DNA of 64,000 bases from Propionivibrio dicarboxylicus (GTDB lineage Bacteria > Pseudomonadota > Gammaproteobacteria > Burkholderiales > Rhodocyclaceae). Within the stretch, counting starts at the first letter, position 1, and every line of letters starts with the position of its first letter. Shown piece after piece: positions 42,501-47,919 of the stretch. The stretch covers positions 1-64,000 of the forward strand of contig CAMDMZ010000010.1 of NCBI GenBank assembly GCA_945902805.1, given 5' to 3'. Under the pieces are notes generated by a model. That model was given only the letters and a program-made list of their open reading frames with translations. It was not told where the DNA came from and ran no database searches. The translations under genes were made by a program, and so were the position numbers.

Positions 42501-42926
42501 CGGCTGGGCGCCAAAGCGCGAGAGGTAGGGCATCTGCCGCGCCAGGCTGGCGCACAGCGCATCGATCGTGGTCAGACGCAAACGGCCCGGCTGGGTCTCG
42601 ATCTGCCAATCGAGTTCCTTTGCTCTGGCCAGCGCCGCAGTCGCCAGGCCAAAGGTTACGCGCTTGTGTTCCGCCGCCGGCAGCGCGCCAGAGCGCGCCA
42701 TCGCCAGGCTCTCGGCGATACGTTCGCGCATCTCGCCAGCGGCCTTGTTGGTGAAGGTAATGGCGATGATTTCTTCGGGCTCATCCACCGTTGCCAACAG
42801 GCGTAAATATCGCTGCGTCAGCAGTTCGGTCTTGCCGGCGCCGGCGGGGGCTTCGACGATGAACGACTCAAGCTCGAGCGCGTGCCGGCGATGCTCGGCA
42901 TCTTGCTGGAGCAGGCGATCCATCAT
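39555..42926 (-). CDS. UvrD-type helicase-nuclease (AddA-like)
   Basis: A DNA double-strand-break repair helicase of about 1123 residues. Motifs: Walker A VEAPAGAGKTELLT (about residue 32), AITFTNKAAGEMRERI, the Walker B/II box LLVDEFQDTSPLQIELL, GDPMQSIYRFRKAD, LMTVHKSKGLEFDTVILPG and VAATRAVRRLHLVG. A C-terminal PD-(D/E)xK nuclease domain ends with RWIVDYKTA. The start ATG 42926 overlaps the stop of the addB-like gene (ATGA). Two dispersed-repeat copies lie in the C-terminal third. One (AVPPV...PTFSD) is interrupted by a 27-bp in-frame hairpin; the other (KVGSGGTA) falls within the nuclease domain. Both preserve the frame. Confidence 0.92.
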   Translation of the reverse strand: MMDRLLQQDAEHRRHALELESFIVEAPAGAGKTELLTQRYLRLLATVDEPEEIIAITFTNKAAGEMRERIAESLAMARSGALPAAEHKRVTFGLATAALARAKELDWQIETQPGRLRLTTIDALCASLARQMPYLSRFGAQPAVAEDVQRHYEEAARRALDHLDSDGEMGDAVAIALAHLDNDSGRLATLLAQMLARREQWRSLWQMHAACDDPELAMGSVLGSALAALVSEDLAGIVDSLGFGVQERAMPLARYAADNLGGSLLSDWTEALGEDPADLPRWRALADLLLTKEGERRKQVTVKNGFPPADKAAKAAMLELLASLDDSAVAGLRRLRELPAPAQGDDAVVRALVQLLQLAAAELWLVFRERGEVDFGELAARAITALGDESAPSELALRLDYRIRHLLVDEFQDTSPLQIELLARLTAGWQPGDGRTLFAVGDPMQSIYRFRKADVGLFLRVAESGIGALRLEQLRLSRNNRSHPEVVDWINAHFLAVFPATDEPLRGEIRYRPFVATREPLADAGVSIHPVLADEAGEGKDALEARTLIDIIGAEWRADPQREIAVLVRARGHLSALVAAIRREAPAWRFSAVEIEPLAGRQVVQDLISLTRALHHRADRLHWLAVLRAPWCGLTLADLHALAGDDHAATVWSLMNDEARVARLSTDGQSRLAHVRTVLAEALAGQGRQTRRRWVEDVWKKLGGPHCTDAAGSVDASAFFNRLDVLDAAARFTVDSLDDDMGRLFAAADAQADGRLQLMTVHKSKGLEFDTVILPGLHREPSGRDTPLLAWDTFALADGERLVAAPVNPHRGKSVVPTVYDFLQRMERERSSNEEARVLYVAATRAVRRLHLVGVAWRKDDGEITSPRSASALGRLWPALETKFLAAAAVPPVPKRGFPSVTPTFSDVEDLALFVPQLLRQAAPTVPPAWAAPVMSEPVVPPNDDTADPLAAAVGTLTHACLEQIVAAPESWSPARANSLLPAFVQWLASRGWAPAQAQSGAARTAEMLVTTLESELGRWVVRQRDDMAAELVLSKVGSGGTAQTRVIDRCFVEDGVRWIVDYKTARIAANVVADTEIEPQLAIHAERYREQLEEYGALLAGEGLPQRLAVFYLAYGRLSVLE
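39798..39822 (-). repeat. Dispersed 26-bp repeat, copy 9 (in addA-like gene)
   Basis: In sense orientation it encodes KVGSGGTAQ between two strands of the nuclease domain, before VIDRCFVEDG. Confidence 0.85.
40211..40263 (+). repeat. Dispersed repeat, copy 10, split by a 27-bp hairpin
   Basis: AAAAAGTCGGTG (40211-40222) and CTGGCGGGACGGCG (40250-40263) match the two consensus halves exactly. Between them is a 27-bp insertion built around CCGAAGGG and CCCCTTTTCGG, which can form an imperfect hairpin and keeps the addA frame (nine codons). Confidence 0.9.
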
Positions 42927-45691
42927 CGCTCCTCCCACTGTGTGCGTCGCTCGGCCACCCGCAGCAGCGGCTTGACTTCGCAGTACTGGATGTCTTTTTC
43001 ATCGGCGAAAACCACCGCCGCGCAACCGTCGCGGACCTCGCGCGCCAGTTCGATGATGCGTTCCGCCCACAATTCGCGCAGCGCCGACCAATCGGGAAAT
43101 TCGTCCTCGGCATAACGTTTGCGCTGGTTCTCGAGCGTCTTCACGCCGGGCAGCAGGCCGTCACTTTCGGCAACGCCGAAAAACGCCGGTTCATCCTTCG
43201 TCACCCGCGCCAGGACGACGGCGGCGACCGCCTGATCGGGAAACGCCAGCGCGGCGTAGATCGGCAATTGTGGCTCGCTGGGGCGGGGATCAGCCCAGCT
43301 ATCGGCCGAGACCGAACGCCCGCTCTTGTAGTCGATCACCACCAGGCGACCGTCATTGAGTTCGTCGATGCGATCAACCACCACCCGCACCGACAGGCCT
43401 TCAATGTCGAGCGTGTATTTTTGCTCGCAGGCGATGACGCGAAAATCGGCGCGCGCACTTTCCACTTCCAGCCAGGTCGCCAACAGAGCACGGAGTCGTT
43501 CGCCTTCCAGCGCGGCCAGACGCGGCGACAGGGGTTCAATGGCGTGTTGATCGAATTCGGTCAGCGCCGTTGCAACGGCGGCGGCAATTGCCGCCTCACG
43601 TGCCAGCGCGTCGAGGCCAAGCAACCAGGCCAGATCGTGATCGCGCCAAAAAGCCTCCAGCGCGCCATGCAACAAGCCACCGCGCGCACGCGCATCGAGG
43701 CCAAAAGTCGGCGCTGGCAGGACGGCGGCACCCAGCCGATATTGGTAAAAACCCCAGGCCGGACACACCGCTTGCGCCTGCAACAGCGCCGTGCCACCGC
43801 GAAGGTGCTCGTCGGCACCAAGCGCTGGTGCGCGCGAATCATCGAGGCGTTCGAGGGTTTCGGATGGTTCGCTGCGTCCCCCATTGATCTGCCCGTTCGG
43901 CCTGATGGTGAGCACGGTCGAACCATCGAAGGCTGCGCTAGGCTTCGACAAGCTCAGCCCGAACGGGTCTTTTGCGTGCGCTGAAGCCAACGCTGCCAAC
44001 AACGGGCTCGGACGCAAAGTACGGTCGCCCTCGCTGCCTGCCCAGGAGAAGACCACCTCGTCCGCGCTCTGGCACCACAGCGTTTGCAAGGTACGCGCCT
44101 GTTCCGCCAGACTATCGACACGCGCCGCCGGGATACCCGCGCGACGTTGCAACTCGGCCGGCAACAGTGGATTCGGACGCGGTGCGGGCGGCCACGCGCC
44201 CTCGTTCATGCCCAGCAGCCAGAGTCCGTCAACCGGCCCGGCCAAGGCGTCGGTCAGCGCACACAGTTCGACACGGGGGGCGCTACGTCGCGGCACGACC
44301 AAGGACAGATCACGCGCCATTTGCTGCGCCAGGCGCAGTGCTGCTCCGGCATCGATGCGCCCGACTACCGCATCCAGCGTCGTCAGACCGGCCAGAAGTT
44401 CAATCAACTGGTCACGCGCGGCTCGCTCCCGCGCCAGCAGCGGACGTTGCCCCGGCCAGCCCAGGGCATCCAGCAGCGCAACAAAGCGACGTCCCCAGGC
44501 GCCCGGTAGTTGTCGTCCAGGCGCAGCGCGCGGCGCCTCAGAAAGAATATCAAGATGAATCGCTAGCTGCGGCACAGCGCACTCCACCGCCAGTCGCTGC
44601 ACGGTGCGCCGGAAGCGTTCCAGCGAGGCTTCCGGCGGCAGATGCTCGCGCAAGGCCGCCTCAAGCCGAGCACGGCCGTCGGCCTCGTCGATATCGGTCG
44701 ACCAGCCGGGCGCACACAGCAGTGCGCCGAAATCTGCCTGTGCCACTCGCTGCGGGTGCGCGAAAAATCCCAGCAGTTGCAAGGCCACCATCACCACCGG
44801 CTCATCCACCAGGGGCGTGCCCCCAACGGCGGCGAAGGCAGGTTCCAGCCCGGCCCAAGAGGCGCCGATGGCATCCGGATTGAGGCTCGCTGCCAGCGCC
44901 AATTCGAGCGAACGGCGACGCGCCGGCCAGTCAGCCACGGCGATGCGCAGCCGCGCTTGCGAGTTCTCCGCCAGCCGCTGGCTTGCCCACGCCGCCGCCG
45001 CGCGACATTCGGCGTCGACATCAGTAGCGCCGTGCACGGTGACCAGCGCCGCCTCGTCATTGCCGACTTTTACCTCGAATACCTCCACTCCACGTGCTTC
45101 CAGGGCCGCCAGCAACCGTAACAGCATGGGATCGGGAGCAACAAGACCAAAAATTCCGATCTGCGCCGGCAAACCGCCCATGCCGCGCGTGATGCAGTCG
45201 ATGCGCCAGGCCATGGCTGCCATCGCAGTGCGCCAAGCGTTCGTTTTGCACGCCGTCGCTACCCGTTCGCGCCAGCGCGAGAAGGCCTGAAACTCGTCGG
45301 TTTGCAGCGCCTCCGGAACATCGAGACGCCAAGCCAGGCGCAGGTTTTCAGCTTCCATCGCGGCCAGCGCCATGCCGGCCCGATCAAACAATTCGCCACC
45401 CGCGATCTCGTCATCCGCAGCGACGGCCTGCTCCCACAGGCAGCGTTCTTGCGGTCGGGTGAGGAAGGTGCCGGCCGCCGCCTGCGGCGGAATCTCGCCG
45501 CGCAGCAGCGCCGACGATACGGCATGATCCAGCCATTGCGCCGGCGTCGCACAGCCCAAAGCCGCCCACACCGCCAGCCCGCGCGCGGCCTGAATCTCGC
45601 CGTGGGCACGGCGCAAGCCAGCCGCCAGACGCGCCGTCGGACACAGCACGAGGGTTGTCGCACCGCCGGGAAGCTCGGCGAGGGAGCGCAT
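42923..45691 (-). CDS. PD-(D/E)XK nuclease DNA-repair protein (AddB-like)
   Basis: The partner nuclease of the AddA-like helicase, 922 residues. The N-terminal half is an inactivated helicase-like fold (TTLVLCPTARLAAGLRRAHG, WLLGMNEGAWPPAPRPNPLLP). The C-terminal nuclease domain has CPAWGFYQYRLG, GLLHGALEAFW and the catalytic VVIDYKSGR. ATG 45691 overlaps the stop of a 32-residue ORF (TGATG); the longer ORF-track start is a TTG inside that ORF. In mid-protein, before the nuclease domain, residues DPFGLSLSKPSAAFDG to GQINGG are encoded by a 76-bp palindromic element, and AVLPAPTF by a dispersed-repeat copy. Both are in frame. Confidence 0.88.
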   Translation of the reverse strand: MRSLAELPGGATTLVLCPTARLAAGLRRAHGEIQAARGLAVWAALGCATPAQWLDHAVSSALLRGEIPPQAAAGTFLTRPQERCLWEQAVAADDEIAGGELFDRAGMALAAMEAENLRLAWRLDVPEALQTDEFQAFSRWRERVATACKTNAWRTAMAAMAWRIDCITRGMGGLPAQIGIFGLVAPDPMLLRLLAALEARGVEVFEVKVGNDEAALVTVHGATDVDAECRAAAAWASQRLAENSQARLRIAVADWPARRRSLELALAASLNPDAIGASWAGLEPAFAAVGGTPLVDEPVVMVALQLLGFFAHPQRVAQADFGALLCAPGWSTDIDEADGRARLEAALREHLPPEASLERFRRTVQRLAVECAVPQLAIHLDILSEAPRAAPGRQLPGAWGRRFVALLDALGWPGQRPLLARERAARDQLIELLAGLTTLDAVVGRIDAGAALRLAQQMARDLSLVVPRRSAPRVELCALTDALAGPVDGLWLLGMNEGAWPPAPRPNPLLPAELQRRAGIPAARVDSLAEQARTLQTLWCQSADEVVFSWAGSEGDRTLRPSPLLAALASAHAKDPFGLSLSKPSAAFDGSTVLTIRPNGQINGGRSEPSETLERLDDSRAPALGADEHLRGGTALLQAQAVCPAWGFYQYRLGAAVLPAPTFGLDARARGGLLHGALEAFWRDHDLAWLLGLDALAREAAIAAAVATALTEFDQHAIEPLSPRLAALEGERLRALLATWLEVESARADFRVIACEQKYTLDIEGLSVRVVVDRIDELNDGRLVVIDYKSGRSVSADSWADPRPSEPQLPIYAALAFPDQAVAAVVLARVTKDEPAFFGVAESDGLLPGVKTLENQRKRYAEDEFPDWSALRELWAERIIELAREVRDGCAAVVFADEKDIQYCEVKPLLRVAERRTQWEER
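43701..43725 (+). repeat. Dispersed 26-bp repeat, copy 11 (in addB-like gene)
   Basis: AAAAGTCGGCG then CTGGCAGGACGGCG, antisense to the gene, encodes AVLPAPTF just after the CPAWGFYQYRLG motif. Confidence 0.85.
43892..43967. repeat. 76-bp palindromic REP-like element inserted in frame in the addB-like gene
   Basis: CCCGTTCGGCCTGA and TCAGCCCGAACGGG are 14-bp terminal inverted repeats with one mismatch, with inner symmetry GGTCGAACCATCGAAGG and GGCTTCGAC. The arm CTTCGACAAGCTCAGCCCGA resembles a palindromic repeat I know from many proteobacterial genomes, usually intergenic. Here it is translated. Confidence 0.85.
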
Positions 45692-45789
45692 CACCCGGCC
45701 AGCGGCAGAATCAGGGCTCCCAGCGCGCACAGAACGGTTGTTCCCCAAAAAACGACGACATCGGCGAGATCGGCAAAATTGTCAGACAT
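45691..45789 (-). CDS. Small membrane ORF (32 residues) upstream of the addB-like gene
   Basis: Too short for the ORF track. ATG 45789 is preceded by an excellent Shine-Dalgarno (GGAGGAATGCC then ATG). The peptide has an acidic N-terminus (MSDNFADLAD) and then one hydrophobic helix (VVVFWGTTVLCALGALILPL) ending in AG. Its TGA overlaps the ATG of the addB-like gene (TGATG), which indicates translational coupling, and it starts 46 bp after rmuC. No family is recognised. It could be a real small membrane protein or a leader peptide that times translation of the nuclease gene. Confidence 0.6.
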   Translation of the reverse strand: MSDNFADLADVVVFWGTTVLCALGALILPLAG

Positions 45790-45835
45790 GGCATTCCTCC
45801 ATCAACGATGGAGTGCATTCTGTCTAGCACGAAGC

Positions 45836-47173
45836 TCATGGCGTGAGCCTGTCGACGGACAAATTCGTCTCTGCCGTCAGCAATTCGGGCGCCTGCGCAA
45901 CGCGCGGCAACGCATCGACCTGGTTCAGTTCGGCGATTTCCTTCTCCTCGCCGCCTGCGCCGGAAACCTTGAGCTCGCGGAACTTGCGCGCCGAGACCAG
46001 GACGCGGCTTTCCATCGACGCCACCGACTTGTTGTAAGCGCCCACGGCTTCGCCCAGATTCTTGCCGACGCGCGACCAATGTTCGGCAACCGTCCCGATC
46101 CGCTCGTAAAGCTCACGTCCGAGGGCGCTGATGCGCTCGGCGTTATCCGTCAGCGCCTGCTGGTTCCAGCCGTAAGCGACGGCTCGCAGCAAGGCGATCA
46201 GCGTGGTCGGCGTGGCCATGATCACGCGCTGGTCGACACCCTGCTCGATCAGGCTCGGGTCCGCTTCAAGCGCGGCGGCATAGAAGGTTTCGCCGGGCAG
46301 GAACAGGACAACGAAATCCGGCGAGGGCTGGAACTGTTCCCAATACGCCTTGCGCCCGAGCTTGACCAGATGGTCGCGCACCTGACGGGCGTGATCGGCC
46401 AGCTTGCGCTTCTTTTCCTGATCGTCGTCTGTCTCCAGCGCCTCCAGATAAGCGGCCAGCGGTGCCTTGGCGTCGACCACGATGTTCTTGCCGCCAGGCA
46501 ACTTGACGATCATGTCAGGCCGCAGGCGACCGTCTTCGGTGTTCGTGCTTTCCTGCTCGAAGAAATCGCAGTGATCGAGCATGCCGGCCATTTCGACCAC
46601 GCGCTTCAACTGCAGTTCGCCCCAGCGACCGCGCGTTTGCGGTGCGCGCAAGGCCTTGACCAGATTGCCGGTTTCCAGCCGCAACTGGCCCTGCCCTTCG
46701 GCCAGCGAACGTACTTGCTCGGTCAGTGTGGCGTAGGCATTTACCCGCGAGGCTTCGATACCCTGGATCTGCTGCTCGAACTTTTCCAGGCTGGCCTTGA
46801 CCGGCGCGATCATCTCGCCCACCGCCAGTTGACGCTTCTCCAGTTCGCCCTTGGCCGCCTGTTGCTGGGCGTCAAGCGTGGTACGCGCCAGTTCAAGAAA
46901 AGACTGATTGTTGCGCGCCAGAGCATCGGCCGAAAGGGCCTTGAAGGCATCGGAAAAGCTGACGCGGGCTTCTTCGAGCGCGGTCTGCCGCTCGGCGAAA
47001 CGCACGCGCTCGCCATCAAGCTCGGCTTCCAGGGCCGAGCGCCGTCCGACCAGCACCGACTTTTCTTCGCGCAGCTGGATCAATTCCGCAGTCGCTTCGC
47101 GCAGACGCGCACCCAGCAACCAGGCCGCGAAGCCGCCACCCAACAACAAACCCGCCACCAGCGCCAATGTCAT
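45836..47173 (-). CDS. rmuC: DNA recombination protein RmuC
   Basis: RmuC limits inversions at short inverted repeats and is a predicted nuclease. The 445-residue protein has an N-terminal membrane helix (MTLALVAGLLLGGGFAAWLLG), a long coiled coil (about 25-170) and the RmuC core with RGRWGELQLKRVVEMAGM, RPDMIVKLPGGKNIVVDAKAPL and FVVLFLPGETFYAAAL. I prefer ATG 47173; GTG 47191 overlaps the hslR stop and would add six residues. A dispersed-repeat copy in sense encodes EKSVLVGRR inside the coiled coil. It heads the rmuC-ORF-addB-addA repair unit. Confidence 0.92.
   Translation of the reverse strand: MTLALVAGLLLGGGFAAWLLGARLREATAELIQLREEKSVLVGRRSALEAELDGERVRFAERQTALEEARVSFSDAFKALSADALARNNQSFLELARTTLDAQQQAAKGELEKRQLAVGEMIAPVKASLEKFEQQIQGIEASRVNAYATLTEQVRSLAEGQGQLRLETGNLVKALRAPQTRGRWGELQLKRVVEMAGMLDHCDFFEQESTNTEDGRLRPDMIVKLPGGKNIVVDAKAPLAAYLEALETDDDQEKKRKLADHARQVRDHLVKLGRKAYWEQFQPSPDFVVLFLPGETFYAAALEADPSLIEQGVDQRVIMATPTTLIALLRAVAYGWNQQALTDNAERISALGRELYERIGTVAEHWSRVGKNLGEAVGAYNKSVASMESRVLVSARKFRELKVSGAGGEEKEIAELNQVDALPRVAQAPELLTAETNLSVDRLTP
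47040..47064 (-). repeat. Dispersed 26-bp repeat, copy 12 (in rmuC)
   Basis: AAAAGTCGGTG then CTGGTCGGACGGCG, with two mismatches in the second half. It encodes KSVLVGRR in a coiled coil. Confidence 0.75.
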
Positions 47174-47191
47174 TTCCACGTTATTCACCAC

Positions 47192-47590
47192 TCATTCGCC
47201 ACCAAAGCGTCGAATCATCCGCCCTGCCCGCTTGGTCGGCCGGCCATGCAGTTCTGCCCCCGGGGTGGGCGCCAGGGCGCGCAGTTCCATGGCTTGCTGA
47301 CGCAGTGCCGCACTGGCCGCCGTTTCTTCGTAGAGCAAGCGGGCCTCGGGCGCCGGCCGCCGTTGCGCATTGAGGCCGCGCACGATGATCGTCCAGCGCA
47401 AATCGCCCACAGTAATCTCCAACTCGTCGCCTATACGCACGTCGCGCGCCGGCTTCGGATGCGTGCCCTGCCAGCGCACCTTGCCGCCGGCTATCGCGGC
47501 GGCAGCGAGACTGCGGGTCTTGAAAAAGCGGGCAGCCCAGAGCCATTTATCGAGGCGCAGGGAATGGGTGGGGGTATCGTCAATCGGCAT
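47192..47590 (-). CDS. hslR: S4-domain RNA-binding protein, Hsp15 family
   Basis: Hsp15 binds stalled 50S subunits carrying peptidyl-tRNA and helps recycle them. The 132-residue protein starts with the S4 fold LRLDKWLWAARFFKTRSLA and GGKVRWQG, followed by VRIGDELEI and VRGLNAQRRPAPEA, and ends with a basic tail (GRPTKRAGRMIRRFGG). ATG 47590 gives the usual family start (MPIDD); the ORF-track start at 47707 is too long. It is directly followed by rmuC, with overlapping stop/start bases if the GTG is used. Confidence 0.93.
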   Translation of the reverse strand: MPIDDTPTHSLRLDKWLWAARFFKTRSLAAAAIAGGKVRWQGTHPKPARDVRIGDELEITVGDLRWTIIVRGLNAQRRPAPEARLLYEETAASAALRQQAMELRALAPTPGAELHGRPTKRAGRMIRRFGGE

Positions 47591-47654
47591 GGCGGGACTA
47601 TAGCAACTTACGACCAGCCACCCACTGCAGGGTTGGCGGAATGGGATTGCGCGG

Positions 47655-47915
47655 CTACTTCGCCCGATAACAGCTTGAATCGACGGTACCGTGCTGACAG
47701 GATGCATCCTTCGTATTCCGTCGATAGCCTTTCGTCACCATGCAGGCATCAATCTCGACGGCACGGTCAGCGATGGCTTCGGCTGATCTTCCTGGATTTT
47801 CCTTCTGCACCGCAAGCTGGCATTCCCACATGGGCGAATCCAGATTACTTTCGCAGGCTGAAAGCGTGAAAACTGCCAGCATCGCAATCCCGGATCGGCA
47901 ACCATGTTTTGCCAC
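47655..47915 (-). CDS. Small hypothetical lipoprotein
   Basis: An 86-residue protein with a lipoprotein signal (IAMLAVFTLSAC). The mature part is about 65 residues with four further Cys (WEC, DAC, SCQHG, SCYRAK), suggesting two disulfides. The motif GRSAEAIADRAVEIDACMVTKGYRR resembles small uncharacterised proteobacterial lipoproteins with a conserved 'CMxxxGY' ending. GTG 47915 lies 4 bp after the hybrid-kinase stop and supplies the basic n-region; ATG 47882 is an alternative. Function unknown. Confidence 0.7.
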   Translation of the reverse strand: MAKHGCRSGIAMLAVFTLSACESNLDSPMWECQLAVQKENPGRSAEAIADRAVEIDACMVTKGYRRNTKDASCQHGTVDSSCYRAK

Positions 47916-47919
47916 CTGA

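Noticed and set aside
41208-42806. A 532-residue plus-strand ORF opposite the addA-like gene
   Set aside because: It is a shadow of the helicase; composition is Arg/Gln/His-rich without domains.
45056-45074. Half-repeat-like GCCGACTTTTACCTCG in the addB-like gene
   Set aside because: Only nine to ten bases match, the second half is absent, and such short matches are expected by chance.
45302-47869. An 855-residue plus-strand ORF across addB, the small ORF, rmuC and hslR
   Set aside because: It is antisense to several well-supported genes, has no recognisable motif, and is explained by high GC content and codon bias that leaves few stops in the opposite frame.
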